From an uncultured Bacteroidota bacterium (lineage in GTDB: Bacteria; Bacteroidota; Bacteroidia; 2-12-FULL-35-15), in assembly GCA_903926385.1 (NCBI GenBank), contig CAIYIS010000039.1:1-64000 (forward strand): DNA of 64,000 nt, written 5' to 3'. The translations under genes and the position numbers were made by a program. Within the stretch, counting starts at the first letter, position 1, and each line of letters starts with the position of its first letter. This document shows positions 37,156-44,875 of the stretch, piece by piece. The notes beneath the pieces are model-generated. The model was given only the letters and a program-made list of their open reading frames with translations, made no database searches and was not told the DNA's origin.

Positions 37156-37869
37156 TTATTCACTGTGCAAATATGTTTTTAATGTTCGTCCAATATCGGT
37201 TAAATATAAATGTAAGTCACCTCCATCTACTTTATATTTCTCTTGAATTTTATAATCGTCTTGATCTCTGACAGAAATAGGTTCTGTTTCAGTTCCACAA
37301 ATTCCTACATTAATTAAACTGTATTCAAAGTCAGATAAACCACTGTTATAGTTGTTGATTTTTCTTTCAAGTTTTTTAGAGTCGGTAATAATGAATTCTT
37401 CTAAGTCGTGAATAAACAATTTTTGTATAATTGTTGACCCTCTTAAAAATTCAGAATAACTAATTTCTTCATTAAGAAAGGCTGTGAAAAATATTGCTGT
37501 ATATCTAGCTGTTATGTGATCATCGCACTTATCAATTATATACAATAATTTTTCACCAATATTAATTTTGTGTTTTTCTGAAAAATCAATTTCATTTATT
37601 AGTTTTTGTCTTTTTTGTAGCTCAATATCTTTGAGTTCCGCAAGAAAGTAAATCAGTTTTTTAATTAATAGTCGTTCGTTTAAATTAATAGATGCTTTTG
37701 TTAAACCAATTATTGTTCCAAGAATTGGTATGTCCTTAATAAGTCCATTGTCGAGAAATGAGTCGGTAAAAGTTTCGGCCAAATCAATCGTTACTTCCTG
37801 AAGGTTTGAATCTGTTAAAGTGTTTTTTAATGAATTTGAAAGTTTTATTATTTTATTCTGATCCTTCAT
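37156..37869 (-). CDS. Unrecognised defence-island partner protein
   Basis: 237 aa, no signal peptide. The IPILGTIIGLTKASINLNERLLIKKLIYFL segment (about residues 45-74) is a hydrophobic helix pair followed by a basic patch. I associate similar sequences with small genes near restriction and phage-defence loci, but I cannot name a family. The rest is helical, ending in a short beta-rich tail with a KVDGGDLHLYLTDIGRTL motif. Same strand and 77 bp upstream of the DUF262/DUF1524 gene, so a shared transcript is plausible. Confidence 0.55.
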   Translation of the reverse strand: MKDQNKIIKLSNSLKNTLTDSNLQEVTIDLAETFTDSFLDNGLIKDIPILGTIIGLTKASINLNERLLIKKLIYFLAELKDIELQKRQKLINEIDFSEKHKINIGEKLLYIIDKCDDHITARYTAIFFTAFLNEEISYSEFLRGSTIIQKLFIHDLEEFIITDSKKLERKINNYNSGLSDFEYSLINVGICGTETEPISVRDQDDYKIQEKYKVDGGDLHLYLTDIGRTLKTYLHSE

Positions 37870-38309
37870 TTGTATAATATAAATTGTTATTCATTAAAGA
37901 TTCATTGTCTGCAAGCATTAGTATACTTCGCTCTAGTTTCTGTTTTCATTATAATTTACTTCAACCATTATTTCCTCAACAAATATACAACTTATTCCCT
38001 CCCCATTTCGTTTATAAATAGTCCCTTTATAAAAATCCATTCTACCCCCCACAATCAAATCCCCAAAACACAACCAACAGAAATACAGCCTTTAGAATTT
38101 TAAAAACGTGACAAAACGTGCTTATTTATGCTTTTTCGTGCTTATTTATGCTTTTTCATGCTTATTCATGCTTTTTTGTATCAAAAGATACTTAATCATA
38201 CTTATTCATATCAAATGATACTTAATTAAATAAGAAGTAAAAAAAATGTAATAAAATGAAAAAGCTAGTGCTTATCATTGCATCGCAAAAGCACAACAAG
38301 GTATAAAAA
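37870..38309. other. 440-bp intergenic region
   Basis: AT-rich; an open frame at 37870-38103 has no coding features and was rejected. The right half holds the 20-bp degenerate tandem repeat (38119-38226). Confidence 0.45.
38119..38226. repeat. Degenerate 20-bp tandem repeat, about 5 copies
   Basis: Units start with CTTATTTATG / CTTATTCATG / CTTAATCATA every 20 bp (for example CTTATTTATGCTTTTTCGTG). They drift in the last two copies into ATCAAAAGATAC and ATCAAATGATAC, which are themselves short palindromes. Confidence 0.75.
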
Positions 38310-38534
38310 ATGAAAAAGAATAAGAAACATAAAACAAACCAAAACACTGGCGTTTACGCTATGTTGAGGGGATATTATAATTCGGCTCCATTGTCGGTTT
38401 ATTCGTTTACGCAATTCGTTTCAGAATATTTTGAATTCGAAGGGGAGCTAAAAAAAATTTTGCAGAGCAAAGGTATAGGGTTAGAAAACCAAAATCCGAA
38501 ATCGGAAGGGGAGGATACCAACCCGGCAAAATGA
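38310..38534 (+). CDS. Small hypothetical protein
   Basis: 74 aa. Basic start (KKNKKHKTNQNTGVYAM), a central LSVYSFTQFVSEYFEFEGELKKIL amphipathic stretch and a polar tail. No family recognised and no signal peptide. The frame lies between two repeat arrays, so it could be spurious, but composition is unlike the arrays. Confidence 0.4.
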   Translation: MKKNKKHKTNQNTGVYAMLRGYYNSAPLSVYSFTQFVSEYFEFEGELKKILQSKGIGLENQNPKSEGEDTNPAK

Positions 38535-38541
38535 TTTTTAT

Positions 38542-38566
38542 ACCTAACAAAAAAGTTTTGTTAGGT
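38542..38566. repeat. 11-bp hairpin in phase with the following array
   Basis: ACCTAACAAAA (38542-38552) and TTTTGTTAGGT (38556-38566) pair perfectly around a 3-base loop. Its central G (38555) is exactly 21 bases before the first G of the array. It may serve as terminator of the 38310 gene, but it lacks a following T-run. Confidence 0.65.
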
Positions 38567-38570
38567 CGAG

Positions 38571-38785
38571 AAAAAGTTTTTTGATGTCGTAAAAAAGTTT
38601 TTTGAGGTATAAAAAAAGTTTTTTGATGTCGTGAAAAAGTTTTTTGAGGTATAAAAAAAGTTTTTTGATGTCGTGAAAAAGTTTTTCGAGGTATAAAAAA
38701 AGTTTTTTGATGTCGTGAAAAAGTTTTTTGAGGTATAAAAAAAGTTTTTCGATGTCGTAAAAAAGTTTCTTGAGGTATAAAATTA
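38571..38785. repeat. 21-bp tandem array with phased A-tract/T-tract, 10 copies
   Basis: The central G of each AAAAAGTTTTT core is at 38576, 38597, 38618, 38639, 38660, 38681, 38702, 38723, 38744 and 38765, with exactly 21 bases each time. Two unit types alternate, with spacers GATGTCGTG and GAGGTATAA, so the true higher-order period is 42 bp. Confidence 0.94.
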
Positions 38786-38994
38786 GAGGGTAAAAAAGAG
38801 GTTAAGTGGGTTGAAATGTAATAATAACAATGGGTTTAAGAAGTAGGGTAGGGGAGTTGATAAACAAAAAAGTAAGCAGAAATTAATATAAAATGAAAAA
38901 AAACGATGCAATTGGCGAGTTAAGTGTCTCACTCAACATGATCGTTAATAATTGAAAATAAGGAGCAGATTACACAACTAACAACTAAGGAAAA

Positions 38995-39612
38995 ATGGTA
39001 GTTAAAATTAAAACCGGATTCAGTGGCTTATCAGATAATGATTTGTCGGCCGAGGCATGGACTATTATCGACCAGATGACAACCAATAGTGCTGATTATC
39101 CAACCCCTGCACCCACACTGGCAGTGCTTACCACAGCCAGTTCGGATTTTGATGCGGCCAAAGCCTTCAGAGGCGGGCCTGCACAAACAGCGGCAAAAAA
39201 TCTGTTACGAAAAGACCTCATCGCCTTAATGAATACAGAGGCCCTGTATGTGCAGCGAGTGTGCGGCAACGATTTGGCCAAAGCATTAAGGAGTGGGTTT
39301 AACGTTTGGTCAGGGCGCAATCCTGTAGGTGTTTTGCCGGCTCCGAGCAATTTTGAGCTCAAGTTAGGCAAAAACACTGGATGGATAGAGGCTCGCATGA
39401 AGTCGTATGGACGAAAAGCCAAAGCCTATGTTTATCGTTATTCGTACGACCAAGCCACCGACCCATCAACATGGACAGTGGTGTACAGTACCAGCGCACG
39501 AAAAGTGATAACAGGGTTGGCCAGTCTGAAAACAGTGTATGTTCAGGGAGCAGGTGTAGGAGCCAATCCTACACAAGTATGGAGCACCACTCGTTCGATA
39601 GGCGTGATGTAA
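38995..39612 (+). CDS. Bacteroidota-specific hypothetical protein with Fn3-like C-terminal half
   Basis: 205 aa, no signal peptide. The N-terminal half (LSDNDLSAEAWTIIDQM, FDAAKAFRGGPAQTAAKN, TEALYVQRVCGNDLAKAL) is helical. From about residue 115 (LPAPSNFELKLGKNTGW) strands suggest one fibronectin III-like domain, ending in STTRSIGVM. I recall similar short proteins in several Bacteroidota genomes but no known function. Its base composition is visibly more GC-rich than the flanking repeats. A terminator follows. Confidence 0.72.
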   Translation: MVVKIKTGFSGLSDNDLSAEAWTIIDQMTTNSADYPTPAPTLAVLTTASSDFDAAKAFRGGPAQTAAKNLLRKDLIALMNTEALYVQRVCGNDLAKALRSGFNVWSGRNPVGVLPAPSNFELKLGKNTGWIEARMKSYGRKAKAYVYRYSYDQATDPSTWTVVYSTSARKVITGLASLKTVYVQGAGVGANPTQVWSTTRSIGVM

Positions 39613-39628
39613 ACCGGCACCACCAGAG

Positions 39629-39703
39629 CACCGGAAGCATTAGATTGTAGCTTATAAAAGTTCATCGTTATAAGTTTTTTGTAAATGCTTTCGGTGTTTT
39701 TTT
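39629..39703 (+). terminator. Terminator with nested hairpin after the 38995 gene
   Basis: CACCGGAAGCATT (39629-39641) pairs with AATGCTTTCGGTG (39684-39696) with one G-U pair. An inner CTTATAA/TTATAAG stem fills much of the loop, and seven T residues follow at 39697-39703. Confidence 0.75.
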
Positions 39704-39720
39704 ATTGACTATTGTTTATT

Positions 39721-39847
39721 GAGATTCATCGCTTCGCTCTGAATGACAGAAAAGCATTATATAAGGGAGGATTAAAAGTCAGCTTTGCCGACTTTTAATC
39801 CTTTCCTCCCCCGAAAGCCTGTCATTCCGAACGTAGTGAGGAATCTC
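39721..39847. repeat. Composite palindromic repeat element (nested inverted repeats)
   Basis: Outer arms of 29 bases (39721-39749 and 39819-39847) match inverted with five mismatches. The inner arms GGATTAAAAGTC (39769-39780) and GACTTTTAATCC (39790-39801) match perfectly. The outer arms include GAATGACAG/CTGTCATTC and resemble a short interspersed sequence common in Bacteroidota. See the finding on synonymous differences. Confidence 0.8.
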
Positions 39848-40134
39848 TTTGATTGGCGATTGGCGAATGTTGATTGGAGAATAATATTGCCTATTGTTTA
39901 TTGACTATTGATTATTGTTTATTGCCGAATTGCCTACTGCTAAATTGCTCAATTGTAAAATTGCTACTGCAAAATTGCTTTCATTCTAAAATTCTACAAA
40001 TTAAAAATTCTAAAATTTGAAATCTGAAATCTGAAATTTCCTCCCCCCATCTCATCCTCAAAATTAACCGTTCAACAAATATTTCAGTTGATATGTATAT
40101 TTAAACTAAATTCGCACTCTAAAATTAAAAAACA
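39848..40134. other. Low-complexity ATTG-rich region before the peptidase gene
   Basis: 39855-40050 is a decaying mixture of ATTGCCTATTG, ATTGTTTATTG, AAATTGCT and AATCTGAAATCTGAAATT. No gene. It leads into the putative promoter at 40088-40114. Confidence 0.5.
40088..40114 (+). promoter_or_regulatory. Candidate promoter for the M13 peptidase gene
   Basis: TTG (40088-40090), 16 bases, then TAAATTCG (40107-40114), one mismatch from TAnnTTTG, 20 bases before the ATG. Confidence 0.4.
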
Positions 40135-42183
40135 ATGAGAAAAATAACTATCACATTAGGTGCAGTGGCAAGTGTTATTGCATTAGGCTCTTTTCTGGGC
40201 GATGGCAAAACATCTACCACAGCCGATCATGGAATCGATATCAATAACATTGATAAATCTGTTCGTCCACAGGACGATTTTTATCAATTTGTAAACGGTA
40301 CATGGCTAAAAACAAATCCTATTCCCGAAACCGAAAGCCGCTGGGGCAGTTTCAACGAACTGGAAAAACAAAACAAAGCTAAACTGCGTATCATACTCGA
40401 TGCTGCTTCGGCCAACAAAACTGCTGCTCCGGGTTCGGCTCAGCAAAAAATTGGCGATTTTTATACCATGGCAATGGACTCTGTAAAATTAAATGCAGAA
40501 GGTGTTAAACCATTAAAAATGGAATTTGCCTTAATAGAAAGCGTTAAAAATACAGACGAGTTGATGAAAGAAATTGGTCACTTACATACCATCGGTATCG
40601 GTCCTTTGTTTGGAGGATATGTAGACCAAGACCCTAAAATCAGTACACAATACATCACTCAGTTTTATCAGGGAGGTTTAAGTTTGCCCGACAGAGATTA
40701 TTATACCAAAACAGACGAACGCTCATTGGGCATTCAGAAAGCTTATGTGGAGCATGTAACCACCATGTTTACTTTGCTTGGCGATAAAGCTGAGGTGGCT
40801 GGAGCCGAAGCTAAAGTGGTATTCGATATCGAAACCAATTTGGCTAAAGCATCGATGACCAAAGTAGAACTACGCGACCCTGAAAAAAGTTATAACAAAC
40901 GTACCATTAAAGAACTTACCGAACTTGCTCCTAATATCAACTGGCAAGTGTATCTAAATTCAGTAGGTTTCCGTAATGTAAACGACTGTGTGGTGGGTCA
41001 AATCGAATTCTTTAAAGAAGCCAACAGAGCAGTTAAAGAAGTATCTATTGCTGATTGGAAAACATATTTACGCTGGAACCTTATTGATGGATTTGCAGGT
41101 AAATTAAGCGACAACTTTGTAAAAGAACATTTCAAATTTTATGGTACTACTCTAAACGGAATACCATCTCAAAAACCACGTTGGAAAACATCTTTAGAAG
41201 CTACCGACCGTTCGTTAGGAGAAGTATTAGGAAAATTATTTGTTGAAAAATACTTTACCGAAACCAGCAGAAAACGTGTAGGTGCAATGGTTGAAAATTT
41301 AATTACTGCTTTCCGTGTTCGTATCAATAGCCGCGACTGGATGAGTGCTTCTACCAAAGCAGCTGCTATGACCAAGTTGGATAAAGTGATGAAAAAACTG
41401 GGTTATCCTGACAAATGGAGAGATTACACTCCGCTTGAAATCAAACGCGATTCGTATGTGGAAAATATTATTCGTGCCAATAAATTTGAATTTAATTATA
41501 TGGCCAATAAATTAGGTAAACCTATCGACCGCACCGAATGGGGAATGACACCTCCAACCATCAATGCATATTACAATCCGGCATTGAACGAGATTGTTTT
41601 CCCTGCCGGAATTATGCAACCTGTGTTCTTCAATCCTGATGCTGATGATGCCGTAAACTATGGTATTATGGGAGCTATCATTGGTCATGAGCTTACTCAC
41701 GGTTTTGACGACCAAGGCTGTCAGTACGATGCCGATGGTAATCTTAAAAACTGGTGGACTCCGAAAGACAGCGCTAACTTTAAAGCCAAAACAGATATGC
41801 TGATAAAACAGTTTAACAATTATGTGGCTATTGATGATATGCATGTAAACGGAGAACTTACCTTAGGCGAAAACATTGCCGATTTAGGAGGTTTAACCAT
41901 TTCGTATTATGCCTATTTAAAATCGCGCGAAGGAAAACCAAAACCAGCACCTATTGATGGCTACACCGGAGAACAACGTTTCTTTATGGCCTGGGCTCAG
42001 GGATGGAGAGGTAATATGAGAGATAAAGCTTTGAAAAATTTGGTGCAAACCAATCCGCATTCACCGGGCAATTTCCGTGCAAATGGTGCACCAAGCAACA
42101 TGCAGGAATTTTATGATGCATTTGGTGTTAAAGAAGGAGATAAAATGTATCGCCCTAAAAGCGAAAGAGCAGAGATTTGGTAA
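40135..42183 (+). CDS. pepO: M13 family (neprilysin/PepO-like) zinc metallopeptidase
   Basis: 682 aa, normal for the family. A signal-like N-terminus (RKITITLGAVASVIALGSFLG) suggests export, probably to the periplasm or cell surface. The zinc site HELTH is at residues 518-522, the third ligand Glu579 lies in GENIADLGG, and NAYYNPALNEIVFPAGI is the conserved substrate-binding segment. MYRPKSERAEIW matches the family's C-terminal signature. It cleaves oligopeptides. A terminator follows. Confidence 0.95.
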   Translation: MRKITITLGAVASVIALGSFLGDGKTSTTADHGIDINNIDKSVRPQDDFYQFVNGTWLKTNPIPETESRWGSFNELEKQNKAKLRIILDAASANKTAAPGSAQQKIGDFYTMAMDSVKLNAEGVKPLKMEFALIESVKNTDELMKEIGHLHTIGIGPLFGGYVDQDPKISTQYITQFYQGGLSLPDRDYYTKTDERSLGIQKAYVEHVTTMFTLLGDKAEVAGAEAKVVFDIETNLAKASMTKVELRDPEKSYNKRTIKELTELAPNINWQVYLNSVGFRNVNDCVVGQIEFFKEANRAVKEVSIADWKTYLRWNLIDGFAGKLSDNFVKEHFKFYGTTLNGIPSQKPRWKTSLEATDRSLGEVLGKLFVEKYFTETSRKRVGAMVENLITAFRVRINSRDWMSASTKAAAMTKLDKVMKKLGYPDKWRDYTPLEIKRDSYVENIIRANKFEFNYMANKLGKPIDRTEWGMTPPTINAYYNPALNEIVFPAGIMQPVFFNPDADDAVNYGIMGAIIGHELTHGFDDQGCQYDADGNLKNWWTPKDSANFKAKTDMLIKQFNNYVAIDDMHVNGELTLGENIADLGGLTISYYAYLKSREGKPKPAPIDGYTGEQRFFMAWAQGWRGNMRDKALKNLVQTNPHSPGNFRANGAPSNMQEFYDAFGVKEGDKMYRPKSERAEIW

Positions 42184-42209
42184 GATAGTGATTAGTTAAA
42201 ATTTGTACG

Positions 42210-42239
42210 AAGCGCCATACGAAAGTGTGGCGCTTTTTA
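42210..42239 (+). terminator. Terminator after pepO
   Basis: AAGCGCCATAC and GTGTGGCGCTT form an 11-bp stem with one T-G mismatch and loop GAAA, ending in TTTTTA. Confidence 0.85.
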
Positions 42240-42304
42240 TTTGTAGTTGCAGCGAGGCTTTAACGAAATAAAAACTTAGCAGAGCAATAACAAACAATAT
42301 TACT

Positions 42305-42312
42305 TAATTTTG
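42305..42312 (+). promoter_or_regulatory. -7 element (TAATTTTG) immediately before the DUF3108 start
   Basis: TAATTTTG matches TAnnTTTG and ends 5 bases before the ATG at 42318, so any transcript from it would be leaderless or nearly so. Confidence 0.45.
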
Positions 42313-42317
42313 CATCG

Positions 42318-43130
42318 ATGAAAAACAGGGTAGCTTTAGTAGTGTTGATTTTTTCGTTGAACTCGTTTGCACAATGTACCTACACCAATCACACCTTTAA
42401 AACAGGTGAAAAACTGGTGTACAAAATATATTATAACTGGGGAGTGCTTTGGGTTCCGGCCGGAGAGGCTAGTTGCGAAGCCGAATTCAAAACCATTAAC
42501 AATCGTCAGTTTTATCATTTCACCGCCTTGGGGGCCACTTATCCCAAGTACGATTGGTTTTACAAAGTGCGCGATAAATACGAGTCATATGCCGATACAT
42601 TCACTTTAAAACCGCTTCGCTTTATGCGAGAAGTGCAGGAAGGGAAAAATCAGATTTATCAGGATTATGTGTTCAATCAGCGAAAAGGTAAGTTGTACAG
42701 CTCTTCTCGGGCTTATGGTCAGCCAGCTCGTTTAGATTCGTTAAAGATTACTGCCTGCACCAACGATTTGGTAACAGCCATTTATTATGCCCGTTGCCTC
42801 GACTATTCGAAGTATAAACCCAAAGATTCTATTCCCATTACCTTTGTGCTCGATGGAGAAGTTTGCCCTTCTTACATACGATACATGGGCAAAGAAATTA
42901 TCAATGATGCTACATTAGGAAAAGTGCGTTGTATTAAATTTCGCCCCAAACTCATTGCCGGTACTATTTTTAAAGGAGGAGAAGGAATGACTGTTTGGAT
43001 AACCGATGATGAAAATAAAATTCCTGTTTATGTCGAAACACCTATCGTTATTGGTTCTGTAAAAGCCTACCTCGTTGGCTATTCTAATCTGCGAAACAAA
43101 ATGGATTGTTTGGTGGATAAGAAAAAATGA
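42318..43130 (+). CDS. DUF3108 exported protein
   Basis: 270 aa. Signal peptide KNRVALVVLIFSLNSFAQ, then CTYTNHTFKTGEKLVYKIYYNWGVLWVPAGEASCEA, the typical opening of DUF3108. YPKYDWFYKVRDKYESYAD and TFVLDGEVCPSYIRYMGKE follow. The family is a periplasmic beta-barrel-like fold with unknown ligand, common in Bacteroidota. It ends 16 bp from the convergent cytochrome gene. Confidence 0.85.
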   Translation: MKNRVALVVLIFSLNSFAQCTYTNHTFKTGEKLVYKIYYNWGVLWVPAGEASCEAEFKTINNRQFYHFTALGATYPKYDWFYKVRDKYESYADTFTLKPLRFMREVQEGKNQIYQDYVFNQRKGKLYSSSRAYGQPARLDSLKITACTNDLVTAIYYARCLDYSKYKPKDSIPITFVLDGEVCPSYIRYMGKEIINDATLGKVRCIKFRPKLIAGTIFKGGEGMTVWITDDENKIPVYVETPIVIGSVKAYLVGYSNLRNKMDCLVDKKK

Positions 43131-43146
43131 TGATTTATTATAAAAA

Positions 43147-43548
43147 TTATTTTTTTCCTTTTACAGCTACCAGATAATCTACAATCTGATTTACCACCAT
43201 AGTGTCGCTTATAGGAGCTCCATAAGTCTTTACCATTTTCTTTACTGTTTTGTCCCAGGTCTTTTTCGGGAAATCAGGTTGCATTTCGATGTAGCGCAAC
43301 GAATGGCAAATAATACAATTTGTAGTCACCAGTTCTTTTCCGGTAGCTTCGGGCAGAGTTACTGTTACATTACTGATGTCGGTTACTGTTTCGACTATGG
43401 CAGGTTTCATTTCGGTGGTCGCAGTATCGTCTTTATTGCACGAAATCATCAGCACACATGCCATCAATAATAGTATGTTGAATTTCTGAAAACGAAAGGA
43501 TGATTTAGTTTTCGAGTATTTTATTTTTTTTGTTGTATTCAATTTCAT
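43147..43548 (-). CDS. Lipoprotein cytochrome c (SorB-like subunit)
   Basis: 133 aa. A basic N-terminus and hydrophobic stretch end in the lipobox LMISC-NKDD, so it should be a lipid-anchored periplasmic protein. One haem motif, CIICH (NCIICHSLRYIEMQP), with a downstream Met candidate for the sixth ligand. AVKGKK ends the protein. It starts 15 bp after the sulfite-oxidase-like gene stops, matching the SorA-SorB pair in which this subunit takes the electrons from sulfite oxidation. Confidence 0.82.
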   Translation of the reverse strand: MKLNTTKKIKYSKTKSSFRFQKFNILLLMACVLMISCNKDDTATTEMKPAIVETVTDISNVTVTLPEATGKELVTTNCIICHSLRYIEMQPDFPKKTWDKTVKKMVKTYGAPISDTMVVNQIVDYLVAVKGKK

Positions 43549-43563
43549 CTGAAAATTTAAAAA

Positions 43564-44781
43564 TTATTTTGCCGTTATCACCAAACTTTCTATTTCATTG
43601 CGCATAAATCCGCTTCTGTTCCATTGATGCCAAGGCTGTGTTTCGTTTTTGGTATTGGTAGCTTTTACAAAGAATTTATACGTTCCGCTTTTGCCAGGTT
43701 TAAAATCATACCTCCATCTTCTCCAGGAGTAATTACCTAGCGAAGCATCCAGTCGTGTTGTTATCCATGTTTTACCGCTATCCGAACTAATTTCTACTTT
43801 TGTAATTCCATCTCCTCCGTCAAAAGCCAGCCCCTGTATTTCTGTTGATTTTCCTAAAGAAATAACAGTTTGTGGTTCGGGCGAAACAAAGATAGAACGA
43901 ACATCGAGTCTGGAAATTGGCACTAAATTTTTAGCCAGCGAATCGGGTTTCTCATTTCCGTTTCTCACTCCTTTAGGCACCAGATAAGCTTTATCCATCC
44001 AGTATCCTTTAAAGGTATCGGCATATACTTTTATTTCGTTCAGCATTCCTACCCAGTACGTAGCATACCATCCCGGAACCACTAGTTTTAAAGGATAACC
44101 ATTCAACATGGGTAAAGGTTGTCCGTTCATTTCGTAAGCTATCATCACTTCTCCGTCTGCGGCATGTTTATATTCCAGCGATTTCACAAAGTCGGGAACA
44201 GAAGGCAGTGGAGGAGCATCCATTCCGTTAAACGAAACAAATGTTGAATTAGGTTTTGTCCCGGCCATTTCCATAATGTCTTTCAGTTTTACTCCTGTCC
44301 ATTTTGCATTTCCCATTCCCCCGTTTACCCATTGTGCACCCGGAACCCGGGGATTAAAACAACTCCTTGCATTACCTGCACATTCGCAAAGTGCCGTGAT
44401 AGTGTAGGGTTTGAATTTTGTTTTCAAATCAGTTAATGTCAATGCCTGTTTGTTTTTTAAATTTCCCGAAACATAGAGATGAAACGTGTCGGAATTAATC
44501 TTGGTCGGCATATTTGCCAAATGCCAGCGAACAAAAAACACATCGTTGGGAGTATAATCTTCGAGGAAATATTTCAATGGGGTTTCCATATTTGTCGGTC
44601 GGTCGGTAAGCAGCACCATTGGCTTCTTTTCGGGAGCTGTTACCAATGTCGCTTTAGGCGCAACACTTGCCGAATCATTTTTTATAGATTGTTTTTCTCC
44701 TGATGATGAACAAGAGAAAAGACCTGCAAACATTGCAGAAATACTAAATAGTTGAACGGTTAAGGAAAATCTGTTTGACAT
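43564..44781 (-). CDS. Molybdopterin sulfite dehydrogenase, SorA-like lipoprotein
   Basis: 405 aa. Signal sequence with lipobox ending LFSC24. The Moco domain has VRWHLANMPTKI and ALCECAGNARSCF, whose Cys134 is the expected molybdenum ligand (NAR replaces the usual NRR). WVNGGMGNAKWTGVKLKDIM follows. The C-terminal dimerisation domain has VEISSDSGKTW, WRRWRYDFKPGKSGTY and WNRSGFMRNEIE. Family members oxidise sulfite to sulfate. Coupled 15 bp upstream of the cytochrome gene. The substrate could also be another oxyanion, as the family includes nitrate reductases. Confidence 0.85.
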   Translation of the reverse strand: MSNRFSLTVQLFSISAMFAGLFSCSSSGEKQSIKNDSASVAPKATLVTAPEKKPMVLLTDRPTNMETPLKYFLEDYTPNDVFFVRWHLANMPTKINSDTFHLYVSGNLKNKQALTLTDLKTKFKPYTITALCECAGNARSCFNPRVPGAQWVNGGMGNAKWTGVKLKDIMEMAGTKPNSTFVSFNGMDAPPLPSVPDFVKSLEYKHAADGEVMIAYEMNGQPLPMLNGYPLKLVVPGWYATYWVGMLNEIKVYADTFKGYWMDKAYLVPKGVRNGNEKPDSLAKNLVPISRLDVRSIFVSPEPQTVISLGKSTEIQGLAFDGGDGITKVEISSDSGKTWITTRLDASLGNYSWRRWRYDFKPGKSGTYKFFVKATNTKNETQPWHQWNRSGFMRNEIESLVITAK

Positions 44782-44875
44782 ATATATTAAAGTCTTATTT
44801 CTAAATTTGATTTTGCAAAGGCAATGATGTGACCGTCCGAATGAGCAATATATACTAAGGTTTTGCTATAATATT

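Larger units (their letters stand above)
38535..38994. other. 460-bp repeat-filled gap
   Basis: Consists mainly of the hairpin at 38542-38566 and the 21-bp A-tract/T-tract array at 38571-38785, then about 200 bp of AT-rich sequence leading to the 38995 gene. No gene supported. Confidence 0.55.

Noticed and set aside
30869-37869. A complete integron
   Set aside because: No integrase (IntI-type tyrosine recombinase) or attI-Pc region is visible, and only some genes carry the repeat at the 3' end. Kept as a cassette-like hypothesis only.
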